64,000 nucleotides of DNA, taken from assembly GCF_010548375.1 (NCBI RefSeq), contig NZ_JAAGLY010000004.1, positions 434,001 through 498,000 of the forward strand. Reading direction: 5' to 3'. The DNA is from Streptomyces sp. SID13726. GTDB taxonomy: Bacteria > Actinomycetota > Actinomycetes > Streptomycetales > Streptomycetaceae. The notes beneath the pieces were generated by a model. That model was not told where the DNA came from. It saw only the letters and a program-made list of their open reading frames with translations, and did not search any database. Positions 53,390 to 62,085 of this stretch are shown in pieces; position 1 is the stretch's first letter, and every line of letters starts with the position of its first letter. The position numbers were made by a program, and so were the translations under genes.

Positions 53390-54400
53390 CTATCCCGCGC
53401 GGTGCACCACCGCGTCGCACAGCTCCATCAGGGACGCCTTCGCGTCGCACTCCCGCAGCGGGGCCAGCGCCGCGCGCGCGTCCTCCGCGTAGCGCACGGT
53501 GTCCCTGCGGGCCTGCTCAAGGGCGGGGTGGGCACGCAGCGCGGCCAGCGCCTCCGCGTGCCGGGCGTCGTCCGTGAGGTCGGAGTCGAGGAGCGCGCAC
53601 AGGGCGATGTCCTCGGCGAGGCCCAGGCGCTCGGCCCGCTCGCGCAGCCGCAGCACCGGCATGGTGGGGATGCCCTCGCGCAGGTCGGTGCCCGGGGTCT
53701 TGCCGGACTCGTGGGAGTCGGAGGCGATGTCCAGGACGTCGTCGGCCAGTTGGAAGGCCACGCCGAGCCGCTCGCCGTACTGGGTCAGGACGTCCACGAC
53801 CGTCTCGTCGGCGCCGGACATCATCGCGCCGAAGCGGCACGAGACCGCGACCAGCGAGCCGGTCTTGCCACCGAGGACGTCCAGGTAGTGCTCGACCGGG
53901 TCGCGGCCGTCCATCGGGCCCGCGGTCTCCAGGATCTGGCCGGTGACCAGGCGTTCGAACGCCTCGGCCTGCACCCGGACCGCCTCGGGGCCGAGGTCGG
54001 CCAGTATGTGCGAGGCGCGGGCGAACAGGAAGTCGCCGGTCAGCACGGCCACCGAGTTGCCCCAGCGGGTGTTGGCGCTGTCCACGCCCCGCCGGACGGC
54101 CGCCTCGTCCATGACGTCGTCGTGGTACAGCGTCGCGAGGTGGGTCAGCTCGACCACCACGGCCGACGGCACCACACCCGGCGCGTAGGGGTCGCCGAAC
54201 TGGGCGGCGAGCATCACGAGAAGCGGACGGAACCGCTTTCCGCCCGCGCGCACCAGATGCTGGGCGGCCTCCGTGATGAAGGGGACCTCACTCTTGGTGG
54301 CTTCGAGCAGTCCCTCCTCGACAGCCGTCATTCCGGCCTGGACATCGGCTTCCAGAGCCTGGTCCCGCACGCTCAGCCCGAACGGCCCGACGACGGTCAC
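53390..54400 (-). CDS. Long-chain polyprenyl diphosphate synthase
   Basis: 336-residue trans-prenyltransferase condensing isopentenyl diphosphate onto allylic diphosphates, probably for the menaquinone side chain. First Asp-rich motif D94, D95, D98 (YHDDVMDEA), second FQLADDVLDI, GGKRFRPLLV, and GKTGSLVAVS. A small Ala at the fifth position before the first Asp-rich motif favours long products (C35-C45). GTG at 54400. No other menaquinone gene is adjacent. Confidence 0.9.
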   Translation of the reverse strand: MTVVGPFGLSVRDQALEADVQAGMTAVEEGLLEATKSEVPFITEAAQHLVRAGGKRFRPLLVMLAAQFGDPYAPGVVPSAVVVELTHLATLYHDDVMDEAAVRRGVDSANTRWGNSVAVLTGDFLFARASHILADLGPEAVRVQAEAFERLVTGQILETAGPMDGRDPVEHYLDVLGGKTGSLVAVSCRFGAMMSGADETVVDVLTQYGERLGVAFQLADDVLDIASDSHESGKTPGTDLREGIPTMPVLRLRERAERLGLAEDIALCALLDSDLTDDARHAEALAALRAHPALEQARRDTVRYAEDARAALAPLRECDAKASLMELCDAVVHRAG

Positions 54401-54555
54401 GAGGGGTCTCCTGTCTGCTGGTGTCCACTGGCGGTTATGCGGAATGTCGATAGGTCGCTGCCATCACTCAAGTCAGCGTATCCGGTCACCTTTGGATCAC
54501 CGATAGCGCCCGCCCCGTCCATGCCAGGCGGTATCGGATCACGACCGGTATGTTT

Positions 54556-54583
54556 TTGATCAACTGAAAAGAACGGATATCTA
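54556..54583 (+). promoter_or_regulatory. Candidate promoter of the peptide transporter
   Basis: TTGATC, 16 bp, TATCTA in a locally AT-rich stretch 25 nt before the transporter start. Reasonable match, no experimental support. Confidence 0.4.
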
Positions 54584-54608
54584 TCGACTTGTAGGGAAGT
54601 AGCGGCCT

Positions 54609-56111
54609 GTGTCCCGAACCGAAGTCGTGATCCCGCCCGACGACCAGCCGCCTCCCGAGGACGACACCGCGTTCTTCGGCCAGCCCAAGGGCCTGCTGAC
54701 CCTCTCCGGTCTCGAGGTCTGGGAGCGCTTCTCGTTCCTCGGCATGCAGGCCATCCTCGTCCTGTACTTCGCCGACACGGTCGCGCACGGCGGCATGGGC
54801 ATGTCGGCCGGAACCGCCGCCTCCGTCTCCGCGGCCTACGGCACCCTCGTCTACCTGGTCTCCGTCGCCGGCGGCTGGCTCGCCGACCGCATCCTCGGCT
54901 CGTACCGCGCGGTGCTGTGGGGCGGCATCCTGATCGCCTGCGGCCACTACGCGATGGCCGTGCCGACCGGGACCATGACCTGGGTGGGCCTCGGCCTCAT
55001 CAGCGCGGGCACCGGGCTCCTGAAGCCCAACGTGGCCACCATGGTCGGCAAGCTGTACCGCACCGACGACGAGCGCCGGGACGCCGGTTTCGCGCTGTAC
55101 TACATGGCGATCAACATCGGCGCCTTCGCGGGCCCGCTGATCACCGGCTGGCTCGGCGACCACAAGGGCTGGCACTGGGGCTTCTCGGCGGCGGCGATCG
55201 GCATGACCTTCGGGCTGATCCAGTACGTCCTGGGCCGCGGACATCTGGCGGGGCGCAAGAACGCGGCCGAGTTCGCGCTCGCGCCCCGGGCGATGCGCAG
55301 GACCGTGCGTCTGATCATCGCGGGAACGGCGGTCGTCGCCCTGGCCGCCACCCTGCTCGTCCTCGCCGGCTCGCTCACCATGGACCGCTTCGTCGACCTG
55401 CTCACCCTCATCTCGGTGATCGCCCCGGTCGTCTACTTCGCGGTGATGTTCGGCAGCCCCCGGGTCACCGCGGAGGAACGCGGCCGTCTGAGGCCGTACA
55501 TCGTGCTCTTCCTGGCCTCGACGGTGTTCAACTTCATCCTGTTCCAGGCCTACTCGACGATGATGCTGCTGGCCTCCACGAACGCCGAGACGGCCATCCT
55601 GGGCTTCGACTTCCCGGCCAGCTGGTACGCCTCCGCGCTGGGCGCCTTCGAGGTCGGGCTGGCGCCGGTGGTCGCCGCGCTGTGGGTGCGCATGGGCCGC
55701 CGCCAGCCGCACGCCTCCAACAAGATCGCCATCGGGGTCGTCCTGGGCGGCCTGTCGTTCCTGCTGATGACCCTGCCGACCAGCGGACACTCCGGCGACG
55801 ACTACCTGATGTCCGCCTGGTGGATCGTCGGCTCCTACTTCCTGCTCGGCCTCGGTGACATCCTCCTGGAGACCTCCGGCATGTCGGCCACCACCAAGCT
55901 CGCCCCGGTGGCCTTCTCCAGCCAGACCATGTCCCTGTGGTTCCTGTCGCTCGCGCTCGCCAACGGCATCCAGGCCCAGACGGTGAAGCTCTACGACGAC
56001 GTCTCCAAGCCCGCGTACTTCGGCGTCAACGGCGCGATCGCGGTGGCCGCGGGCCTCGCCGTGATGGCCGCCGCACCCTGGCTGCGCCGCACCATGCACC
56101 CCGTCCACTGA
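54609..56111 (+). CDS. POT/PTR2-family proton-dependent oligopeptide transporter
   Basis: 500 residues, about 14 helices. The POT proton-coupling motif ExxERFxxxG is EVWERFSFLG; the second motif is GGWLADRILGSYRAVLWGG. LKPNVATMVGKLY, YYMAINIGAF and LETSGMSATTKLAP are family segments. It imports di- and tripeptides. GTG at 54609 after AGGGAAG. It ends 9 nt before the S15-type hydrolase gene. Confidence 0.92.
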   Translation: MSRTEVVIPPDDQPPPEDDTAFFGQPKGLLTLSGLEVWERFSFLGMQAILVLYFADTVAHGGMGMSAGTAASVSAAYGTLVYLVSVAGGWLADRILGSYRAVLWGGILIACGHYAMAVPTGTMTWVGLGLISAGTGLLKPNVATMVGKLYRTDDERRDAGFALYYMAINIGAFAGPLITGWLGDHKGWHWGFSAAAIGMTFGLIQYVLGRGHLAGRKNAAEFALAPRAMRRTVRLIIAGTAVVALAATLLVLAGSLTMDRFVDLLTLISVIAPVVYFAVMFGSPRVTAEERGRLRPYIVLFLASTVFNFILFQAYSTMMLLASTNAETAILGFDFPASWYASALGAFEVGLAPVVAALWVRMGRRQPHASNKIAIGVVLGGLSFLLMTLPTSGHSGDDYLMSAWWIVGSYFLLGLGDILLETSGMSATTKLAPVAFSSQTMSLWFLSLALANGIQAQTVKLYDDVSKPAYFGVNGAIAVAAGLAVMAAAPWLRRTMHPVH

Positions 56112-56120
56112 GGTCACCCG

Positions 56121-58133
56121 ATGAGCATCCACATCCGTACGTCCTTCCCCTACGAGACGGCCCACGAGGACGTCCGCATCCCGCTCCCGGACGGGACGCT
56201 CCTCTACGCGCGCGTGTGGCGGCCCCTCACCCCCGAACCGGTACCCGCGATCCTGGAATACCTGCCGTACCGGCTCACCGACTGGACCGCGCCCCGCGAC
56301 TGGCAGCGCCACCCCTGGTACGCGGGCCACGGCTACGCCTCGGTCCGCGTGGACGTGCGCGGGCACGGCAACAGCGAGGGCATGCCGGGCGACGAGTACT
56401 CGGCGACCGAGCTCGCCGACGGCGTCGAGGTCGTCAACTGGCTGGCCGCGCAGCCCTGGTGCGACGGCAGGGTCGGCATGTTCGGCATCTCCTGGGGCGG
56501 TTTCAACTCCCTCCAGATCGCGGCCCTCGCACCCGAGCCGCTCAAGGCGGTCGTCACCGTCTGCTCCACCGACGACCGTTATGACAACGACGTGCACTAC
56601 ATGGGAGGTTCCGTCCTCGCGGTGGACATGCACGCGTGGGCGGCGACGATGCTCGCGTTCGTCTCCCGGCCGCCGGATCCGCACTACGCGGGACCGGAGT
56701 GGCGGGACCTGTGGCTCAAGCGCCTGGAGGGCGTCGACCCGTTCATCCACACCTGGCTCGACCACCAGACCCGTGACGCCTACTGGCGCCACGGCAGCGT
56801 CTGCGAGGACTACGGCGCGATCGGCGCGGCCGTCCTCGCGGTGGGCGGCTGGCACGACCCGTACCGCGACACGGTCCTGCGGCTCGTCGAGCATCTGCCC
56901 GAGGACCGCGTCCGCGGCCTGATCGGCCCCTGGTCCCACCAGTACCCCGACCGCGGTCTGCCGCCCGGCCCGGCGATCGGCTTCCTCCAGGAGACCCTGC
57001 GCTGGTGGGACCAGCACCTCAAGGGCGCCGACACCGGAGTCATGCGCGAACCGCTCCTGCGGGCCTACGTCAGCGACTCGCACCCTCCGGCCACGGTGTA
57101 CGACACCCTGCCGGGCCGCTGGGTCGGCGAACCGGCGTGGCCCTCCCCGAACGTGACCACGGTGTCGTACGGCCTTCAGGGCGCCCCTGTTCCGGTCCGT
57201 TCCCCGCAGCACACGGGCGTGGACGCCGGCCGTTTCTTCCCCTTCGGCAACGACGCCGACCTGCCGCCGGACCAGCGGGAGGAGGACGCCCGCTCGGTCT
57301 GCTTCGAGTTCGCGGTGGGTGAGGAGACGTGGGTGCTGGGGCGGCCCCGGGTGCGGCTCAGGGTGAGCTCGGAGGTGGCGCGCGGGCAGGTCGTCGCGCG
57401 GCTCTGCGATGTCGCGCCGGACGGTTCGTCGACGCTCGTCACGCGAGGGGTGCTGAATCTCTCGGCGCGGCTCGGGCGGGACCGGTCCGTGCCCTGGGAG
57501 CCGGGGGCCGCCGAGGAGGTGTCCTTCGAGCTGAACGGCATCGGGCACGCCTTCCCGCCCGGACACCGCATCCGGCTCGCCGTGTCCTCAGCGTACTGGC
57601 CGTGGATCTGGCCGCAGCCGGAGTCGCGGGCCGGGTTCACGCTGGATCCGGCGGGGAGCTTCCTCGAACTGCCGGTACGCGCGCGTGAGGCGGCCTCGGG
57701 CATGGACTCGGAGATCTCCTTCGAGGAGCCTGAGCAGTCCCCACCCCTCGGCGTGAACTTCCCCGCGACCCTCGACGAACCCCGCCCCGAGCGCCTGGTC
57801 GTGCGGGACGTGGCCAAGGGTGAGTGGCGGCTGGAGGTCGACCCCCGGTACGGCGGCACGCGCGTGTACCCAGACGGTCTGGAGTTCACCGAGGACGCGC
57901 TGGAGACGTACACGATCCAGGAGGCGGACCCGCTGTCGGCGCACGCCCGCTCGGACTGGTCGATCCGGCTGCACCGCCCTGAGCTCGCCTGGGACACCAC
58001 CGTCCGCACCCGCTCGGAGATCAGCTGCGACGGGACGGACTTCCTCACCTCGAACGAGGTGATCTGTACCGACGGCGACGAGGTGGTGTTCCACCGGACG
58101 TGGGAGAAGCGGATTCCACGGACGGCCGGTTGA
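56121..58133 (+). CDS. CocE/NonD-family (peptidase S15-like) hydrolase
   Basis: 670 residues, cytoplasmic (no signal peptide). Alpha/beta-hydrolase core: oxyanion region YLPYRLTDWTAPRD, nucleophile Ser124 in GMFGISWGGF, Asp in VGGWHDPYRDT and His in GPWSHQYPDRG. A C-terminal jelly-roll domain of the X-Pro dipeptidyl-peptidase type follows (about 380-530), then an extra about 130-residue beta-rich segment to the C-terminus. Because it is coupled to the peptide transporter, a peptide or peptide-like ester is the likelier substrate, but cocaine-esterase-like activity cannot be excluded. Confidence 0.85.
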   Translation: MSIHIRTSFPYETAHEDVRIPLPDGTLLYARVWRPLTPEPVPAILEYLPYRLTDWTAPRDWQRHPWYAGHGYASVRVDVRGHGNSEGMPGDEYSATELADGVEVVNWLAAQPWCDGRVGMFGISWGGFNSLQIAALAPEPLKAVVTVCSTDDRYDNDVHYMGGSVLAVDMHAWAATMLAFVSRPPDPHYAGPEWRDLWLKRLEGVDPFIHTWLDHQTRDAYWRHGSVCEDYGAIGAAVLAVGGWHDPYRDTVLRLVEHLPEDRVRGLIGPWSHQYPDRGLPPGPAIGFLQETLRWWDQHLKGADTGVMREPLLRAYVSDSHPPATVYDTLPGRWVGEPAWPSPNVTTVSYGLQGAPVPVRSPQHTGVDAGRFFPFGNDADLPPDQREEDARSVCFEFAVGEETWVLGRPRVRLRVSSEVARGQVVARLCDVAPDGSSTLVTRGVLNLSARLGRDRSVPWEPGAAEEVSFELNGIGHAFPPGHRIRLAVSSAYWPWIWPQPESRAGFTLDPAGSFLELPVRAREAASGMDSEISFEEPEQSPPLGVNFPATLDEPRPERLVVRDVAKGEWRLEVDPRYGGTRVYPDGLEFTEDALETYTIQEADPLSAHARSDWSIRLHRPELAWDTTVRTRSEISCDGTDFLTSNEVICTDGDEVVFHRTWEKRIPRTAG

Positions 58134-58200
58134 CCACGAGTTGGGCATTCTTGCCCGTTTTACCCCTCTTGCACTCGGCTGTGACTTGGCCCACTCGGGC

Positions 58201-58243
58201 AGGCGGATCGGCAGGCATCCGGAATGCGCCGATCCGCCTTTGC
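58201..58243 (+). terminator. Terminator of the transporter-hydrolase operon
   Basis: 12-bp perfect stem AGGCGGATCGGC with its complement, 15-nt loop, then TTGCCC. Confidence 0.75.
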
Positions 58244-58412
58244 CCGTGCGCGAGTTGAGGCTTGGCGACCGCAAAGGATCAAGCGCCTCAAATGCCTCCT
58301 ACCAAGGTCAATAGGCACCGCATGTGAATTCGCCACTTGTTCCGGACATGTGCTCTCGCATACGTTCCGGGCCTGTCGGGCGGACGCCGAATCCTGCCAC
58401 CGCCCGTACACA

Positions 58413-58567
58413 CCCACCGAGAACCAGGGCAGGAGCGGGGGACCCAGGTAAGTCGCCGGACCGGGCGTCTTCGGACAGACCGGTAAGGCTTGGGGTGAAG
58501 TCATGCCTTTCGCGGGCATGGCCGGGCATCTCCCGCCCGAACCCGACAGCTCACCTCGCAGGCGACG
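58413..58567 (+). ncRNA. c-di-AMP riboswitch (ydaO/yuaA type)
   Basis: The leader before the lysozyme-like gene contains the conserved ydaO blocks in order: GCGGGGGACCCAGGTAA (58435), CTTGGGGTGAAGTCA (58489), GCCGGGCATC..CCCGCCCGAACCCGACAGCT (about 58521-58550) and ACCTCGCAGGCG (58553-58564), with a Shine-Dalgarno-like GGAGAGGA after it. This family binds c-di-AMP and in actinobacteria often precedes cell-wall hydrolase genes, where ligand binding usually lowers expression. The preceding 58244-58412 should hold the promoter; TTGTTC (58337) with CATACG (58359) is a weak candidate. Confidence 0.9.
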
Positions 58568-58582
58568 GAGAGGAACTTCGCC

Positions 58583-59065
58583 ATGCCTGCTGCCGCTCAG
58601 CACCGTCTCAAGCGCGAGAACCGTCTCGCCCGCAAGCTCGCCGTCCTCGGCACCGGGGCCGCCGTGCTCGCCCTCCCGCTCATCGGCGCGACCAGCGCGT
58701 CCGCGGCCACCCCGGCCGTGCAGACCGCGACCACGCTCGGCTACTCCAACACCCTCGACGGCTGGATCCGGGCCTCCCTCGCCGTCATGGCGGAGAACGG
58801 CATCCCGGGCTCCTACGACGGCATCTACCGCAACGTCATCCGCGAGTCCTCCGGCAACCCGTGGGCCATCAACAACTGGGACTCCAACGCGGCCGCCGGC
58901 ACCCCGTCCAAGGGCCTGCTCCAGGTGATCGACCCGACCTTCAACGCCTACCACGTGGCCAACACCTCGTGGGACCCGTACGACCCGGTCGCCAACATCA
59001 CCGCGGCCTGCAACTACGCGGCGCAGCGGTACGGGTCCATCGACAACGTGTGGGGCGCGTACTAG
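58583..59065 (+). CDS. Secreted lysozyme-like (transglycosylase SLT/Rpf-type) protein
   Basis: 160 residues. Signal peptide (RKLAVLGTGAAVLALPLIGATSASAA, cleavage near residue 41), then a single goose-lysozyme/SLT-like domain. Catalytic Glu88 in YRNVIRESSGNPWAINNWDSNA, substrate segment GTPSKGLLQVIDPTFNAYH, and NITAACNYAAQRYGSIDNVW. It should cut peptidoglycan strands; streptomycete relatives act in spore germination. Under c-di-AMP riboswitch control. It converges on the next gene, which starts three bases after it ends. Confidence 0.92.
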   Translation: MPAAAQHRLKRENRLARKLAVLGTGAAVLALPLIGATSASAATPAVQTATTLGYSNTLDGWIRASLAVMAENGIPGSYDGIYRNVIRESSGNPWAINNWDSNAAAGTPSKGLLQVIDPTFNAYHVANTSWDPYDPVANITAACNYAAQRYGSIDNVWGAY

Positions 59066-59068
59066 GAA

Positions 59069-59881
59069 CTACGCCTCACCGAACAGTCTTTCGAGGACGA
59101 CGGCGATGCCGTCGTCCTCGTTCGACAGGGTCACCTCGTCGGCCACGGCCTTGAGTTCGGGGTGGGCGTTGGCCATCGCGACACCGTGGGCCGCCCAGTC
59201 GAACATCGGGATGTCGTTGGGCATGTCCCCGAAGGCGATCGTCACCTCGGGGCCCAGGCCCAGGTGTTCGGCGGCCAGCGCGAGGCCGGTCGCCTTGGTG
59301 ATGCCGCATGGCTGGAGTTCGACGGTCCCGGGTCCCGACATGGTGACGGTGGCCAGTGAGCCGACCACGGAGCGGGCCGTGACTGCCAACTCGTCGTCGG
59401 ACAGGTACGGGTGACGCAGCAGCACCTTGCTGATCGGCTCGCACCACAGGTCGTCGCGGCGGCCCACCCGCACCGCGGGCAGCGTCGGATGGGGCATCAG
59501 ATAGCCCGGCTCGATGAGGGTGAGCCCGTCCACGCCGTCCTGGTCGACGGCCGCGTACACCTGCCCGACCTCGGCCTCGATCTTGCCGAGCGCGGTCTCG
59601 GCCAGCTCCCGGTCCAGGGTCACCGACCACAGCAGACGGTCCGCGCCGGCGTCGTACACCTGCGCGCCCTGCCCGCACACCGCGAGCCCCGTGCTGCCGA
59701 GGTCGTCGAGGAGCGGCCGCACTCTGGGCGCCGGCCGTCCCGTGACGACGAGATGCCGGGCGCCGCCGGCGGCCACCCTCGCGAGCGCGGCCAGCGACCG
59801 GTCGGAGAGGGTGTCGTCGGCGCGCAGCAGCGTTCCGTCCAGGTCGGTGGCGATGAGTGAATATGCGGTGGAGGCGGCCAT
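59069..59881 (-). CDS. Cof-type HAD-superfamily phosphatase
   Basis: 270 residues. HAD motif I DLDGTLL (nucleophile Asp), motif II in VVTGRPAP, the type IIB cap, and motifs III/IV in KATGLAL.., FGDMPNDIPMFDWA. Substrate, probably a sugar phosphate or nucleotide, is unknown. ATG at 59881. Confidence 0.9.
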   Translation of the reverse strand: MAASTAYSLIATDLDGTLLRADDTLSDRSLAALARVAAGGARHLVVTGRPAPRVRPLLDDLGSTGLAVCGQGAQVYDAGADRLLWSVTLDRELAETALGKIEAEVGQVYAAVDQDGVDGLTLIEPGYLMPHPTLPAVRVGRRDDLWCEPISKVLLRHPYLSDDELAVTARSVVGSLATVTMSGPGTVELQPCGITKATGLALAAEHLGLGPEVTIAFGDMPNDIPMFDWAAHGVAMANAHPELKAVADEVTLSNEDDGIAVVLERLFGEA

Positions 59882-59921
59882 GATCAGAGAATACGGATGG
59901 TTGGCCCCTCCGACTCGACGC

Positions 59922-59969
59922 GAACCGGACGGCTGCTGCTTTCACATCCGTTGACGGCAGTTCCGGTTC
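59922..59969 (-). terminator. Terminator after the LacI-family gene
   Basis: GAACCGGAcgGCTGC and GCAGTTCCGGTTC form an interrupted stem with a 20-nt loop in the 268-nt gap between the LacI and HAD genes, both on the minus strand. The rest of the gap (about 59970-60149) shows nothing recognisable. Confidence 0.5.
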
Positions 59970-60149
59970 CGGGGCGTGACGCGGCGCGTCGGGAACGGCC
60001 GCACCACGACCGGGCGTGCCAGGCGACATGCCGCCTGTCGACCGGATGCGGTCGGGCGGGGCGCGACGGCTGTGACGGCGGCCGACGTGACGCGGCGACG
60101 GTCGGTCCCGCTGCCCGCGTGCCGTCGGCTCCCGCTCCCTCGCGGAGCG

Positions 60150-61178
60150 CTACGCCGAGTCCCGCACCACCAGTTCCGTCGGGAGTATCACCCCCGCCGT
60201 GTCCTCGCCCGCGATCTGGGCGAGGAGCATGCGGACCATCTCGGCGCTGATGCGGTCGAAGGGCTGGCGCATGGTGGTGAGGGCGGGGGCGATGGCGGTG
60301 GCCGCCGGGGAGTCGTCGAAGCCGCCGACAGCGATGTCGTCGGGGACCGAACGGCCCGCCTGCTGAAGGACGCCCACGACACCGAGGGCCATGAGGTCGG
60401 AGGCGACGAACACCGCGTCCATGTCGGGGGCCTGGGCGAGCAGGCGCCGGGCGGCCCGTTCGCCGCCGCTGCGCCGGAAGTCGCCCTCGACCACGAGCGC
60501 CGCGTCGTACGGCAGTCCCGCCTCGGCGAGCACGTCCCGGTACCCGGCGAGCCGGTCGGGCCCGCCCGGCATGTCCAGCGGCCCGGTGACCATGCCGACG
60601 CGCCGGCGGCCGCCGTCGAGGAGATGCCGGACCATGTCCTGCGCGCCCTCGCGGTCGGCGGCGGCCACGTAACTCACCTTGGAGCCGAGCCCGATCGGCT
60701 TGCCGCAGACCACCAACGGGATCCCGGCGTCGTGCAGTTCGGCCGCGACCGGGTCACCGCTGTGGTTGGACAGCAGCAGCACCCCGTCGACGTGACCCGA
60801 AGTGATGTACCGGGTCAGGCGCCGCCGGTCGTCGTCGCTCTCGGCGAGCATCAGCAGCAGCGGGATGTCGTGCTGGGCGAGCCGCTCGGTGCAGCCCCGC
60901 AGCAGGATGTTGAAGTTGGGGTCCTCGAAGAACTTCTCCTGCGGTTCCGTCAGAAGGAACGCCACCGAGTCCGAGCGGCCCGTACTGAGGCTGCGCGCAT
61001 GCCGGTTGACCACATAGCCGGTCTTCTTGATGGCGGACTCCACGGCCCGCCCGGCGGCGGGCGAGACGTAGTGGCCGCCGTTCAGGAAGCGGGAGACGGT
61101 CCCCCGCGACACGCCCGCCTCGCGGGCCACGTCGTGGATGGTGGGGGGCCTGCGGCGGCCGTTCGCGCTGGTGGTCAT
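60150..61178 (-). CDS. LacI-family transcriptional regulator
   Basis: 342 residues. N-terminal helix-turn-helix (TIHDVAREAGVSRGTVSRFL, hinge helix with SLSTGRSDSVAFLL), then a periplasmic-binding-protein-like sugar domain (GVLLLSNHSGDP, FVASDLMALGVVGVL, VGGFDDSPAA). It probably represses the ABC importer genes just upstream on the same strand until an intracellular sugar binds. ATG at 61178. The 40-nt gap to the permease contains no clear operator; that is likely before the binding-protein gene outside the window. Confidence 0.92.
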   Translation of the reverse strand: MTTSANGRRRPPTIHDVAREAGVSRGTVSRFLNGGHYVSPAAGRAVESAIKKTGYVVNRHARSLSTGRSDSVAFLLTEPQEKFFEDPNFNILLRGCTERLAQHDIPLLLMLAESDDDRRRLTRYITSGHVDGVLLLSNHSGDPVAAELHDAGIPLVVCGKPIGLGSKVSYVAAADREGAQDMVRHLLDGGRRRVGMVTGPLDMPGGPDRLAGYRDVLAEAGLPYDAALVVEGDFRRSGGERAARRLLAQAPDMDAVFVASDLMALGVVGVLQQAGRSVPDDIAVGGFDDSPAATAIAPALTTMRQPFDRISAEMVRMLLAQIAGEDTAGVILPTELVVRDSA

Positions 61179-61218
61179 GTTCCTCGTCAGCTAGAGACGT
61201 CAGCAAGAGAAGGGTTGT

Positions 61219-62085
61219 TCAGGCCTTGACCGAGCCGCTCAGCAGGTCCAGGGACCAGAACCGCTGGATCACCAGGAAGAGCGCGATCAGCGGGAGGATC
61301 GCGAGCAGACAGCCGGTGATGACCAGGGTGTAGAGGGCCGGCTGCGAGGCGCCCTGGGCGAGCAGCGTGTAGAGGCCGAGGGTGATCGGGAACTTCTCGT
61401 CGTCGGCCAGCATCACGTACGGCAGCAGGAAGTTGTTCCAGATGCCGACGAACTGGAAGAGGAACACCGTGATCAGGCCCGGCATCATCATCGGTACGGC
61501 GATCCGCGAGAAGATCCGCCACTCGCTCGCGCCGTCCATGCGGGCCGCCTCCATCAGCTCGGCGGGCACCGAGGCCGCCGCGTAGATGCGGACCAGGTAG
61601 ACGCCGTAGGGCGAGAGGATCGACGGCAGCAGCATCGACCAGTACGAGTCGGCCATGCCGAGCTTCGACAGCAGCAGGTACTGCGGTACGGCGAGCACGA
61701 TCGACGGGACCAGGACGCCGGCCAGGATCATCTTGAAGATGGCCTCACGGCCGCGGAAGGCGAACCGGCCGAGCGCGTAGCCGCCCGCCGCCGAGACCGC
61801 GGCGGAGAGAAGGGCGCCGAAACCGGCGTAGAAGGCCGAGTTGGCCATCCACTTCCAGAAGATGCCGTCGCGGTAGGCGGTCAGGTCGCTGAGGTTCTGG
61901 AAGAAGCCGGTGCCGGGGGCGAAGGTGAAGGTGGAGAAGAGCTCCGACCGGTCCTTGGTCGCCGCGACGACCACCCAGGCGATGGGGACCAGGCAGTACA
62001 GCGCGCCGAGGATCAGCACGATCGTGGGCACCCAGGCGGTGCGGCGACCGCTGTCGGGCTTGGCGGTGAGGGTGAGGGGGGTCAT
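61219..62085 (-). CDS. Carbohydrate ABC transporter permease, MalG type
   Basis: 288 residues, six helices. EAA loop EAARMDGASEWRIFSRIAVPMMMPGL couples to the ATPase; QFVGIWNNFLLPYVML is a MalG hallmark. ATG at 62085 overlaps the MalF-type gene by 4 nt. No ATPase gene is in the operon, consistent with use of the shared MsiK ATPase known in streptomycetes. Confidence 0.92.
   Translation of the reverse strand: MTPLTLTAKPDSGRRTAWVPTIVLILGALYCLVPIAWVVVAATKDRSELFSTFTFAPGTGFFQNLSDLTAYRDGIFWKWMANSAFYAGFGALLSAAVSAAGGYALGRFAFRGREAIFKMILAGVLVPSIVLAVPQYLLLSKLGMADSYWSMLLPSILSPYGVYLVRIYAAASVPAELMEAARMDGASEWRIFSRIAVPMMMPGLITVFLFQFVGIWNNFLLPYVMLADDEKFPITLGLYTLLAQGASQPALYTLVITGCLLAILPLIALFLVIQRFWSLDLLSGSVKA

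Noticed and set aside
54486..57566. 1026-codon minus-strand frame opposite the peptide transporter and hydrolase
   Set aside because: Spans two well-supported genes on the other strand and has no recognisable domain; typical of high-GC DNA.
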